64,000 bases of DNA from Bog-756 sp963812525 (GTDB lineage: Bacteria > Actinomycetota > Acidimicrobiia > Acidimicrobiales > RAAP-2): NCBI GenBank assembly GCA_963812525.1, contig CAWEVL010000004.1, forward strand, positions 1 through 64,000, given 5' to 3'. Shown here in pieces: positions 54,043 to 63,171 of this stretch (position 1 is its first letter; each line of letters opens with the position of its first letter). The translations under genes were made by a program, and so were the position numbers. The notes under the pieces are model-generated. The model ran no database searches. It worked only from the letters and a program-made list of their open reading frames with translations, and was not told the origin of the DNA.

Positions 54043-55098
54043 TCAGTCGGTCGGCAGGTGCTGGACGGCGTCGGTGGGCAGGCGCTCGATGACGTCGGTC
54101 GGCAGGTGCTCGATGACGTCGGTGGGCAGGTGCTCGATGACGTCGGGGGGGAGGTGGTCGTAGACGTCCGCCGGCAGCGTGTCCTGCACCGCGTCCACGA
54201 GCCGCTTGGAGCGAGACCGTAGGGAGAGCATCTCCGTGTACTGCTGGTCGTCGCCCTTCATGCCCGAGATGAGCGGTGAATGGGCCACGAAGGCGGCCCC
54301 GGCGAACATGATCAGCAGGGACAGGGCCTCGAGCGGTCCGTAGGCGCCGGCCGTCCGCAGATTGTCACCGAACAGCCCGATCCCGATGGCCATGCTGGCC
54401 AGGGGGTCCACCAGCACCAGAGCGGTCTGGGAGGCGGCGATGGGGCCGGCGTGAAAGGCGTTCTGGGCCAGGAACAACGACCCCACCCCGCACAGGGCCA
54501 ACGCGTAGGTCTCCCAGTGGGTGAACATCTGGGTCCAGTCGCCGGTGACGTAGTCGCCCACCTTCTTGACCAGCGCCGCGGTGAAGGCGAAGCCGATGGC
54601 CCCGGCGGCGCCGAACATGGCCGCCCGCCACCACCGAGGTCCCCGGAGGGCCAGGAGCACGGTCACGACCACCGCACCGCCGCAGATGGAGCCGGCTACC
54701 GCCCACTCGAGATTCGACGGGGTGAGGTTGCCCCCACCGGGCTGGGCGAAGATCAGGAAGCCGGCCAGACCGCCGGCGGCGGCCATGCAGCCGAGCCACT
54801 CGCGCAGCCCGATCCGGAACCGGAACCAGGTGGCCAGCAGCAGGATGAGGAAGAGGAGCTCCGTGGTCAGGATGGGCTGGACCACGCTCAGGTTCCCGAG
54901 ATGGAGGGCCACGGCCTGCATCACGAAGGAGCCCACCATGAACGCGAAGCCGAGCAGCCACACCCCGCGCTTCATGGCATGGGTCAGCAGGCTCAGCTTG
55001 AGGGTGGCATCGTCGGGAGCGTCCTCCACCCCCATGCGCTGGAGCAGGCTGGTCAGGGCGTTGGACAGCGCAGCGGCCAGGGAGAGCAGATAGACCAT
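54043..55098 (-). CDS. DMT/EamA-like membrane protein with C-terminal tandem repeat
   Basis: 351 residues. Nine or ten hydrophobic segments in the drug/metabolite-transporter arrangement (VYLLSLAAALSNALTSLLQRMG; LLGFAFMVGSFVMQAVAL...; ALVLVDPLASMAIGIGLFG). After the last helix a cytoplasmic tail of six LPxD units in an 8-residue repeat (LPTDVIEH) runs to the stop. DMT proteins lack such a tail, so a binding or oligomerisation role is a guess. ATG at 55098 begins the first helix. It converges with the PadR-linked membrane protein. Confidence 0.75.
   Translation of the reverse strand: MVYLLSLAAALSNALTSLLQRMGVEDAPDDATLKLSLLTHAMKRGVWLLGFAFMVGSFVMQAVALHLGNLSVVQPILTTELLFLILLLATWFRFRIGLREWLGCMAAAGGLAGFLIFAQPGGGNLTPSNLEWAVAGSICGGAVVVTVLLALRGPRWWRAAMFGAAGAIGFAFTAALVKKVGDYVTGDWTQMFTHWETYALALCGVGSLFLAQNAFHAGPIAASQTALVLVDPLASMAIGIGLFGDNLRTAGAYGPLEALSLLIMFAGAAFVAHSPLISGMKGDDQQYTEMLSLRSRSKRLVDAVQDTLPADVYDHLPPDVIEHLPTDVIEHLPTDVIERLPTDAVQHLPTD
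54046..54177 (-). repeat. 24-bp coding tandem repeat
   Basis: Five and a half copies of a 24-bp unit encoding LPxD-V-I-E-H/R form the 3' end of the DMT-like gene. The central copies differ by one or two bases, so copy number may vary between strains. The 227 bases downstream (53816-54042) hold nothing else recognised. Confidence 0.85.
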
Positions 55099-55111
55099 GG
55101 GTTCGATCCGC

Positions 55112-55513
55112 CTAGGAGACGCCTGTGTCGACCGGGCCGGGCGGGGCCAGCTGCTCCATGAACTCGAGGCGGATGCCACCAGGGGCCTCGACGAAGGCGA
55201 TGCGGCGGGTCCCGAAGGCCCCCGTCACCACGGTGGGGCCCCAGACCACCTCGTGGCCGGCGAGCTCGGTGTCCAGGTCGTCGGTGAACAGGGCCGGATG
55301 GAGGAACCCCTCGACCGGGAGGTCCACGTCGTCCTCGTAGATGGCCCGGGTGAACAGGGTGATCATCACCGGGCCGAGGAACACGTCGGCGCGCTCGCCG
55401 TTGCCCCACAGCATGCGGTCCCGAACCTCGGCCCCCGCCGCCTCGTAGAACCGGCAGGCGGCGTCGAGATCCGCAACCTTCACGGCCAGGTTGGCCAGGC
55501 CAGTCACGGACAC
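55112..55513 (-). CDS. VOC/glyoxalase-family protein
   Basis: 133 residues of the vicinal-oxygen-chelate fold: NLAVKVADLDAACRFYEAAGAEVRDR, FLGPVMITLFTRAIYED, HPALFTDDLDTELAG and GTRRIAFVEAPGGIRLEFMEQL, where the final Glu and preceding His/Glu positions are typical metal ligands. The substrate is unknown. The GTG at 55513 has GAGGAGG five bases upstream; a second GTG at 55507 is possible. It lies 13 bases upstream of the DMT gene and may be cotranscribed. Confidence 0.85.
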   Translation of the reverse strand: MSVTGLANLAVKVADLDAACRFYEAAGAEVRDRMLWGNGERADVFLGPVMITLFTRAIYEDDVDLPVEGFLHPALFTDDLDTELAGHEVVWGPTVVTGAFGTRRIAFVEAPGGIRLEFMEQLAPPGPVDTGVS

Positions 55514-55599
55514 GAATCCTCCTCGCTGCCCCGTTGCTGAGATTCTAACGATCCTCACAGGTGGGGCGGGTCGGCTGGTCCGGACCAGGTCGGCGGCCC

Positions 55600-55655
55600 G
55601 GGGCGGGAGGGGCCGGCGGGGCGGGAGGGGCCGGACGGGGCGGGAGGGGCCGGGC
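55600..55655 (+). repeat. G-rich tandem repeat
   Basis: Three near-identical copies of GGGGCGGGAGGGGCCGGC (18-19 bases; 55600-55617, 55618-55636, 55637-55655) lie between the divergent VOC and PfpI genes. The G-runs could fold as a G-quadruplex on the + strand. Confidence 0.8.
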
Positions 55656-55739
55656 GGGCGCTTTGCCCGGTGCTCGGTCCGACAGTACTGTCGCCTCTCC
55701 GGTCCACCCCGACCACCGGACCATCCGAGGAGCTGGGTC

Positions 55740-56483
55740 ATGCAGGTGCTGATGCCGTTGCCGGACCGTGACTTCGACACCACCGAGGTGGCCGTGCCCT
55801 GGCGGCTGCTCACCGATGCCGGGCACACCGTCACCTTCGCCACCGAGGGCGGGGGCGAACCGCCCGCCTGCGATCCCCGCCTCCTCACCGGTGTGGTGTT
55901 CGGACAGCTCGGTGCCCGACCCGAGCCCATCGAGTTCTACGGCCAGCTGGCCACCGCGCCGGAGTTCACCCGGCCGGTGAGGTGGGGCACGGTGGACGTG
56001 GAGCGCTTCGACGGGCTGATCCTGCCCGGCGGCCATGCGCCCGGCATGCGCCAGTACCTGGGCTCCCACGAGCTGCAGCGCCGGGTGGCGGCCTTCTGGT
56101 CACTGGGTCGACCGGTGGGCGCCATCTGCCACGGCGTGCTGGTGCTGGCCCGGACCACCGACCCGGCCACCGGGCACAGCGTGCTGGCCGGTCGACGCAC
56201 CACCTGCCTCCCCAAGTACATGGAACGGAGCGCGTACCTGGCCACCGGCTGGCGGCTGGGCCGGTACTACCGGACCTATCCGGCCTACGTGGAGGACGAG
56301 GTGGTCAACAACCTCGACGACCCGACGCAGTTCGAGCCGGGGCCGCGGACGTTCCGGCGGGGCACGTCGAGCGACGACCGGGACGCCTTCGTGGTGCAGG
56401 ACGGCACCTACCTCTCGGCCCGCTGGCCCGGGGACGCCTATCTGTTCGCCCGCCGGTTCGAGACCCTGCTCGCCGGTCGCTGA
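55740..56483 (+). CDS. DJ-1/PfpI-family protein
   Basis: 247 residues. Nucleophile elbow VGAICHGVLVLARTTD (Cys), preceded by the acidic DFDTTEVAVPWR and by GLILPGGHAPGMRQYL. The His and Glu of a Cys-His-Glu set are plausible in this group. The extended C-terminal part (YVEDEVVNNLDDPTQFEPGP) resembles the class-I glutamine amidotransferase-like enzymes of the PfpI/Hsp31 type, acting as glyoxalase III or chaperone. ATG at 55740 directly begins the first strand. Confidence 0.85.
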   Translation: MQVLMPLPDRDFDTTEVAVPWRLLTDAGHTVTFATEGGGEPPACDPRLLTGVVFGQLGARPEPIEFYGQLATAPEFTRPVRWGTVDVERFDGLILPGGHAPGMRQYLGSHELQRRVAAFWSLGRPVGAICHGVLVLARTTDPATGHSVLAGRRTTCLPKYMERSAYLATGWRLGRYYRTYPAYVEDEVVNNLDDPTQFEPGPRTFRRGTSSDDRDAFVVQDGTYLSARWPGDAYLFARRFETLLAGR

Positions 56484-56490
56484 GACGCGG

Positions 56491-56838
56491 TCACGTCTCG
56501 GTGGGGCCCCGGCGACCCCACTGGTCGACCCTCCCGGTCAAGAGATCGTCGAACAGCTCCGCGGCCATCGAGGGCCGGTCCAGGAAGAGCCCTTCGTTGG
56601 CGTCCAGCCAGGCCGTCAGCGTCACCGCGTCGGGCAGGGACACCTCGGTGTTCCGATCCATCACGTAGACCACGACGGCACCCTGGTCGACGGTGACCGA
56701 CAGCTCGATCTGCGGTCCGGACAGAAAGCACCACTGCGACGGCATCCCCGGCGAGGACGACGGCTGGAGGCTCCAGTGCTCGCGGCCCCGCAGGACCTTC
56801 TCGACATCACGCCTCAGGGCCTGGTCACGGGATGCCAT
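56491..56838 (-). CDS. Small hypothetical protein
   Basis: 115 residues: helical start (QALRRDVEKVLRGREHWSL), a beta-rich middle (QIELSVTVDQGAVVVYVMDR) and an acidic helical end (AELFDDLLTGRVDQW). No family recognised. It converges with the PfpI gene, eight bases away. Confidence 0.6.
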   Translation of the reverse strand: MASRDQALRRDVEKVLRGREHWSLQPSSSPGMPSQWCFLSGPQIELSVTVDQGAVVVYVMDRNTEVSLPDAVTLTAWLDANEGLFLDRPSMAAELFDDLLTGRVDQWGRRGPTET

Positions 56839-56960
56839 GCGTCCTCCTCGGGGTCGACCGATCGGCGCCGCTCACCGTAGGCCGGATCCGCCGGGCCGTC
56901 GGACGACTGCGGGACCGGCGGCGGCGGCGCCCCGGGGCCCGACGGATCGGGCCGGCGGGC

Positions 56961-58424
56961 CTACGGCTCGACGTACACCGTCTTGGTCTGCACCATCTCG
57001 TCGATCCCGGCCCGTCCCCCCTCGCGCCCGAAGCCGCTCTGCTTCGTGCCCCCGAAGGGGGCGGCCGGGGAGATGCGACCGGTCCCGTTGAGCATGACCG
57101 TCCCGGCGTCCAGCTCCCGGGCGAAGCGATCGATCCTCCGGGAGTCCGAGGTGTGCACATAGGCGGCCAGACCGAACGGGCTGTCGTTGGCCAGGGCCAG
57201 CACCTCGTCCTCGGACGAGAATCGGAGCAGGGACTGGACGGGCCCGAACACCTCGTTGCGGGCCAGGTCGCTCCCCTGGTCGACGTCGCCGAACAAGGTG
57301 GGGGCCACGAACCAGCCGTCGGCCAGCTCCGCGCCCAGCCGAGCCCCGCCCGCCAGGAGGGTGGCGCCGTCGGCCACGGCCCGATCGATGACTCCCAGGA
57401 TCCGCTCCATGGCCGACTCGGTGACGACCGGTCCGACCACGGTGCCCGGGTCGAGCGGGTCCCCCACCGTCAGGACGCCGAGGGCGGCCACCACCTTGTC
57501 GGCCACCTCGGCGTAGACGTCCTCGTGGACATACAGGCGGGTGGGCAGGGCGCACCCCTGGCCGGACAGCAGGGCCGTCCCCACCTGGGCCGCCACCATG
57601 GCGGCCCGGTCCAGATCGGCGTCGGGGAAGACGATGAGCGGTGACTTGCCCCCCAGCTCCAGCGCAAGGGGGGTGAGGTGGGCCGCGGCCGTGGCCATCA
57701 GCGTGCGGGCGGTGGCCGAGCCGCCGGTGAAGCTGATCTTGTCGATGCCCGGGTGGCCGGCCAGCGCCGCTCCGGTGGCCGCCCCGCCCACCACCACGTT
57801 GAGCACCCCGGGGGGCAGGCCGGCCTCCGCGGCCAGCTCGGCGAAGCGGAGGACACCGAACGGGGCCAACTCGGGAGGCTTGGCCACCACGGCGTTGCCG
57901 GCGGCCAGGGCCGGAGCCGCTTTCTGGCCCATGCCCATCATCGACCCGTTCCAGGGCGGGATCACCGCGATGACGCCGTAGGGCTCCAGCCGGACCGACG
58001 CCGCGGCCCGCCCGGCGGCCAGGATCTCCCCGTCGAGCTTGTCGCACCACCCGGCGTAGTACCGGACCCAGGCCGCCGTGTAGGCCCCTGGCTGCATCAC
58101 GCTCACCGGGGTCCCGTTGTCCAGCGCGGCCAGCTCGGCGGCCTCGGTGGCGTGGCGCTCCAACAGGTCGGCCAGGCGAAAGAGGACGCCGGCCCGACGG
58201 TTCGGCGAGAGGGCGGCCCACCCCGGCTGGGCCGCCCGGGCCGCGGTGACGGCGTCGTCGACGTCGGCCTCCCCGGCCAGCCCCACCTCCGCCTGCACGC
58301 GGCCCGTGGCGGCATAGCGGTGGGGGAAGGTGCCGGCCGCCCCCGAGGCGCGCCACCCCCCGCCGATCAGGTGGCCCTGTCGGGCCAGGCGGCTGACGGT
58401 GTCGGACGTCGCGGTGGTCCTCAC
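56961..58424 (-). CDS. Aldehyde dehydrogenase
   Basis: 487 residues, NAD(P)-dependent. Motifs: VIAVIPPWNGSMMGMGQKAAPALAAGNAVV, the catalytic Glu in LALELGGKSPLIVFPDAD, and catalytic Cys in LLSGQGCALPTRLYV. The family ends with the conserved FGREGGRAGIDEMVQTKTVYVE. The GTG overlaps the upstream short-chain dehydrogenase stop by four bases (GTGA), so the two are cotranscribed and probably act in sequence (alcohol to aldehyde to acid). Confidence 0.9.
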   Translation of the reverse strand: MRTTATSDTVSRLARQGHLIGGGWRASGAAGTFPHRYAATGRVQAEVGLAGEADVDDAVTAARAAQPGWAALSPNRRAGVLFRLADLLERHATEAAELAALDNGTPVSVMQPGAYTAAWVRYYAGWCDKLDGEILAAGRAAASVRLEPYGVIAVIPPWNGSMMGMGQKAAPALAAGNAVVAKPPELAPFGVLRFAELAAEAGLPPGVLNVVVGGAATGAALAGHPGIDKISFTGGSATARTLMATAAAHLTPLALELGGKSPLIVFPDADLDRAAMVAAQVGTALLSGQGCALPTRLYVHEDVYAEVADKVVAALGVLTVGDPLDPGTVVGPVVTESAMERILGVIDRAVADGATLLAGGARLGAELADGWFVAPTLFGDVDQGSDLARNEVFGPVQSLLRFSSEDEVLALANDSPFGLAAYVHTSDSRRIDRFARELDAGTVMLNGTGRISPAAPFGGTKQSGFGREGGRAGIDEMVQTKTVYVEP

Positions 58425-59179
58425 GGGACCACGTACCCGCCGTCCACCGGCAGGGCGGCACCGAGCACGAAGGAGGCCGCCGGCGTGCACAGCCACACCG
58501 CGGCCTCGGCCACCTCCGACGCCTCGCCGATGCGGCCGATGGGGTGCAGGGCCTTTAGATGGGCGTCGATGGAGGGGTCCCGCTCGATGGCCCGCTCCAC
58601 CATGGGGGTGCGGGCCGTCCCCGGACAGATGGCGTTGACCCGGATGCCCCGGGCCCCGTAGTCGAGGGCGGCCACCTTGGTCAGGCCGATGACCCCGTGC
58701 TTCGACGCGGTGTAGGCGGCCTGATGGGGGTAGGCCACCAGTCCCACCCCCGACGCGGTGTTGACGATGGCCCCACCGCCCCGCGCCAGCATGACCGGGA
58801 TCTCCTCTTTCATGCACCGGTAGACACCGGTCAGCATGACGGCGATGGTGCGGTCCCATCCGTCGTCGGGATAGTCGGCCAACGGAGCCAGTGGGGCGGC
58901 GATCCCGGCGTTGTTGTGGGCGCAGTCGAGTCCCCCGTAGCGGTCCACGGCGTGGCGGACCATGGCCGCCACCTCCTCCTGCGACGAGACGTCGGCGTGG
59001 ACGAACGAGGCCTGTCCTCCGGCGCCTTCGACCAGGGTCACGGTCTCGTGCCCGCCCTCGTCGTCGATGTCGGCCACCACCACGCTGGCCCCTTCCCGGG
59101 CGAACACCAGCGCCGAGGCCCGGCCGATCCCCATGGCCGCGCCGGTGACGACGGCCACCTTCCCCTCCAGGGCTCCCAT
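58421..59179 (-). CDS. Short-chain dehydrogenase/reductase
   Basis: 252 residues. Rossmann motif VTGAAMGIGRASALVFAREG, NNAGI in the NNAG position, catalytic Ser in VNTASGVG and YxxxK in AAYTASKHG. The cofactor loop suggests NAD(H), with Asp in VVADIDDEG. ATG at 59179; the GTG at 59188 would add three residues. Upstream of, and overlapping, the aldehyde dehydrogenase gene in an operon. Confidence 0.92.
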   Translation of the reverse strand: MGALEGKVAVVTGAAMGIGRASALVFAREGASVVVADIDDEGGHETVTLVEGAGGQASFVHADVSSQEEVAAMVRHAVDRYGGLDCAHNNAGIAAPLAPLADYPDDGWDRTIAVMLTGVYRCMKEEIPVMLARGGGAIVNTASGVGLVAYPHQAAYTASKHGVIGLTKVAALDYGARGIRVNAICPGTARTPMVERAIERDPSIDAHLKALHPIGRIGEASEVAEAAVWLCTPAASFVLGAALPVDGGYVVP

Positions 59180-59238
59180 GGCGTGCACAGTACCGGTCGG
59201 CGGGTTCGTCGACGGGGCCAGCGGGTACGTTCTGGTGC

Positions 59239-59947
59239 ATGGGACGACTCGACGGGAGGGTGGCGCTGGTCTCCGGGGCGGCCAGCGGCATCGGGCGGGC
59301 GGTGGCGGAGCGGCTGAACCTCGAGGGCGCGGTGGCCGTCGGGTGCGACCTGGACGAGTCGGCGGACGGCATCGTCTGCGACGTACGCGACCCCGAGGCC
59401 TGCGCGGCCGCCGTGGCCACCGTGGTCGAGCGCCACGGCCGCCTGGACATCCTGGCCAACGTGGCCGGCATCGGCATCTCCCGCCTGATCGGCCAGCTCA
59501 CCCCCGACGAGTGGCGCAGACGTCATCGACGTCAACCTGACCGGCACGTTCCTCCTTTCCCAGGCCGCGCTGCCGGCCTTGCTGGAGGCCAGGGGGACCA
59601 TCGTCAACATGGGCTCGGTGGCCGGCATGCGGGCCACGCCCTACAACGCCGCCTACTGCGCCTCCAAAGGCGGGGTCATCATGCTGACCAAGTCGATGGC
59701 CATCGAGCTGGCCCAGGCCGGCGTGCGGGTCAACGCCGTCTGCCCGGCCTCGGTGGACACTCCGTTCCTCCGCAACTTCCAGCTCCCCGACGGAGCGGAC
59801 CTGGCCCTGCTCACCCGGGCCTCGTCCCCCATGGGCCGCCTCATCGACCCCGGCGAGGTGGCCGGCGCCGTGGCCTACCTGGCCTCCGACGACGCCGCCA
59901 CCATCAGCGGCACCACGCTGGTCATCGACGGGGCCGCCACCGCCTGA
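59239..59947 (+). CDS. Short-chain dehydrogenase/reductase (one frameshift)
   Basis: About 236 residues. VSGAASGIGRAVAERLNLEG, catalytic Ser in NMGSVAG and YCASK in the YxxxK position. The frame breaks near 59518, where an extra A in GGCGCAGACG separates DEWR from DVIDVNLTGTF. Probably a sequence error. It is divergent from the other short-chain dehydrogenase, across 59 bases. The NAD-type acidic residue is in VGCDLDESADG. Confidence 0.85.
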
Positions 59948-59967
59948 GGCCTCCGACCACCTGGACC

Positions 59968-61688
59968 CTACGACCGCCTGAGGTCGGCCAGCGTCACCGT
60001 CTCGGTGTCCCGCCCCGACCGCAGCACCCGGCCGGGGCGTTCGTCGGTCACGACGCCGTCGCCGGACCACCTCCCGCCCGGCCACCAGCACGTGGGCCAC
60101 CCCGCTCGACCCGGCGTGGAGCCGCTCGCCTCCGCCGGGCAGGTCACGGCGCAGGGCCACCGGCAGACTCCCCACCCGGTCGGGGTCGAACACCACCAGG
60201 TCGGCATGGGCACCCTCGACGATCCGGCCCCGTCCGGTCAGCCCGTAGAGGCGGGCCGGGCGGTCGGTCATCATCTCCACCGCCTCCTCCAGGGACAGCA
60301 GTCCTCGATCGCGGACCACCTCGCCGAGGACCACGGTCGGGTAGTTGGCGTGGCACATGAGGTCGAGGTGGGCACCGGCGTCCGACCCTCCGAGCATGAC
60401 CCGTGGGTCCCTCCACACCGCGGTGCGGGCCGCCCACCCCTCGTCGGTCCGACCCAGCGACGGGGTCAGCGAGGGCAGGACGGCGAACAGGGTCAGCCCG
60501 TCGGCCAGCACCACGTCGATGAGCACGTCGATCACGTCGGTGCCCCGGGCCCGCGCGATCTCGTCCACCGAGCGGCCCACCCAGACCGAGTCGGGATCGG
60601 CCACCTCCATGAGGGCGAAGTCGGACAGCACCCCCATGGATCGCCGGGCCGCCTGCTCGGCCCCGGCCCGCAGCCGCCGGCGGGTCTCGGGGTCGGCGAT
60701 GGCCGCCCGGCGCGACTCGGGATCGAGCTCGGTGACCGGCGCGCCAGCCGGGCAGGCCGGGGAGCAGGGTCGAAGCCCGCATCCGCATCATGTCGGGCAG
60801 GGTCAGGGCCACCACGTGGGCCCCCGCCGCCTCGGCCAGGTCCGAGGCCCGCAGCTGCTGCTCGTAGATCTCCTCGGAGGCCAGGCTGCCGAGCAGGTTC
60901 CAGTTGAGGGGCCGGTCGGCGGCCAGCGACATGTCGGCCATCAGCCGCATCCGCTCCTCGGGGATGGGTCCGACCGTCGGGATGAACTCGAGGGTCGTCC
61001 CCGGATGGTTCCGGATGGCGCCGGCCAGGGCCACGAACTCGTCCAGCGCCGCGGCGCTGGAGGGCACCGGGCGCCCTTCGCCGTCGAGATGACCCTCGCC
61101 CGAGCGACGACGAGAACCCGAGGGCTCCCCCGGCCACCGAGCTCCCCACCAGCTCGACCATGGCCGCCAGCTGCTCGGGCGAGGCCTCGACCCGGGTGGC
61201 GTCGTCCCCCATCACCACCCGGCGCACGGTCGAGTGGCCGACCAGGAAGCCGGCGTTGACGGCCAGGCCGGCGTCGACCCGGTCGAGGTACTCGGCGAAG
61301 GTGTGCCACTCCCAGGGCCCGCCGCCCTGCAGCGCCTCGAGCGGGATGCCCTCCACCACCGCCATCATCCGTCTGGATGTACTCGGCGTCGTCCGGGCCC
61401 GAGGGGGGCGATCGAGAACCCGCAGTTGCCGCCGAGCACGGTGGTCACCCCGTGCAGGACCGAGGGGCTGGCCGTGGGGTCCCAGAGCAGCTGGGCGTCG
61501 TAGTGGGTGTGCAGGTCGATGAAGCCCGGACAGACCACCAGGCCGGTCACGTCGATCACCCGTTCCGCCGGCTCGGTGGCCGATCCCACCACCGCGATGC
61601 GCCCGCCGCGGATGCCGACGTCGGCGGCGACCGCCGGGTCGCCGGTGCCGTCGACCACCGTCCCGCCGGTGAGCAGGAGATCGAGCAC
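59968..61688 (-). CDS. Amidohydrolase (D-aminoacylase/N-acyl-D-amino-acid deacylase-like), frameshifted
   Basis: About 575 residues, metal-dependent amidohydrolase. GGTVVDGTGDPAVAADVGI, VCPGFIDLHTHYDAQLLWDP (metal HxH) and GVTTVLGGNCGFSIAPLGP are classic D-aminoacylase motifs, then VMLGGSDAGAHLDLM (catalytic Asp/His). Frame changes occur near 61375, 61090, 60745 and 60050. The GTG at 61688 follows the upstream amidohydrolase stop by one base. It acts on N-acyl amino acids or similar amides; the true substrate is unknown. Confidence 0.8.
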
Positions 61689-61689
61689 G

Positions 61690-63122
61690 TCAGTCCCCGG
61701 CCAGCAGCCGGTCGACGGCCGACTCCACCACGGTGCCCTTGAAGAAGCCGGGATTGGTGCCGGTGTAGAAGCGGACCGGGTTGGTGAAGACGAACTTCTC
61801 GAAGGCCGCCTCGTCGATCCACCGGCGCTCGACCATCTCCCAGGCCTCCTCCACCACCTCGGTCACGTCGGGCACGTCCCAGTGGGCGATGTCCGAGCCC
61901 ATCATGGCCTTGAGCTCGGCCCCGAACGGGTTGACCGCGGTGTTGAAGGCCATGGAGGTGAGCGGGTCGTCGGCCTCGCAGCCGAAGGAGAAGCGGTCGA
62001 CGAACAGGGCTGGCGATGTCGCCCGCCTCGTTGATGCCGCACGCGGCCCACTCGTCGAGCATGGCTTCGTCCTCGGGCGGGCGGCGGGTGGGGTCCATCC
62101 GGCAGCCGGGGTGTGCCCGGGCTGAAGCGGCCCATCATCTCGACCATCAGCTCGCGGTCGATGAGGGCGGGGTCGAGGTGGGCCCGGAGCGCCCGGAGGT
62201 TGCGCTTCTCCCAGTGGCCGACCATGTCGCTGTACAGGGCGGCGGCCCAGGCCACCCCCCCTTCCAGGAAGGCGAAATTCAACCGGGGGAAGCGCCGGGT
62301 CACACCGCCGAGGAAGAGCGACTTGGCCAGCGACTGCTGGCCCTCGGCCAGCATGGACAGGTGGTTGAACACGTAGCTGGTGGGCGAGCGGTACGGGGTC
62401 ATCCCGATGAACCCCGAGTGGAAGGCGATGGACACCCCGAGCTCCTGGGCCCGGGCCCACACCGGGTCGTAGTCGTAGGCCGAGTCGATCCCGAACTGGT
62501 CCAGCCAGAAGGCGTAGCGGGACAGCTCCGGGTCCTGGCCGGCCAGGGCGTCGAAGGGGCGCTGCACGTAGCCGGCGCAGAGCACCGCCTTGAAGCCGAG
62601 GCCGGAGACGGCGTACTCCAGCTCGGCCACCGCCTCCTCGGGGGTGTGCATGGGGATGGCGGCCACCGGGGTCAGCCGGTCGGCCAGCGGGGCGAACGTC
62701 TCGGCGTTGGCCCGGTTGAGGGCCCGGCACGCCCCCCGCCGGTACTGCTCGTCGTCGGTGTGCAGGAAGACCAGGCCCAGGCTCGGATAGACCACCCCGA
62801 AGTCGATGCCGATGTCGTCCAGTCGCTCGTAGAGCAGCTCGGGGAAGAGGGCGGTGGCCAGGTCGATGGTGCGGCCGGCCGGCGCGCTCCACCACGGCCC
62901 CCGCGGGGTGCGGGTGGACGCCCGCTCGGCCGGGGTCTGGTCGTGCCAGCTCCGCTCGGTCCCGCCGTAGGGTGGCACCAGACGTCGGAACGAGGGGTGG
63001 TCGAGGGACAGCCCCTCCTGCTCCAGGTAGGGGGCCAGGGTGGGCAGGTGCTCGGCCATGTGCCCGTCGATGTCGATGACCGGGTGGCCGAGCCGCCGGC
63101 GGATCTCCGAGGAGGTGCCCAT
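61690..63122 (-). CDS. Amidohydrolase family protein (ACMSD/LigJ-like), frameshifted
   Basis: About 475 residues. Metal-dependent TIM-barrel hydrolase or decarboxylase: VIDIDGHMAEHLPTLAPYLE (N-terminal metal region), VYPSLGLVFLHTDDEQYRRG, VSIAFHSGFIGMTPYRSPTS and RLNFAFLEGGVAWA. The C-terminal FGCEADDPLTSM part is in another frame from about 62010-62110. This family includes decarboxylases and hydrolases of aromatic breakdown. A TATATT -10 element ends seven bases upstream, so the transcript is probably leaderless. It is in an operon with the following amidohydrolase. Confidence 0.8.
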
Positions 63123-63129
63123 CGGGTCT

Positions 63130-63135
63130 AATATA
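63130..63135 (-). promoter_or_regulatory. Candidate -10 element of a leaderless promoter
   Basis: TATATT on the minus strand ends seven bases before the ATG of the amidohydrolase at 63122. No ribosome-binding site precedes the ATG. The same A+T-rich patch may contain the promoter of the divergent gene at 63172. Confidence 0.45.
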
Positions 63136-63171
63136 CGCGCATTACCCGTCCCCGGGAGCAGTGAGGCCTAC

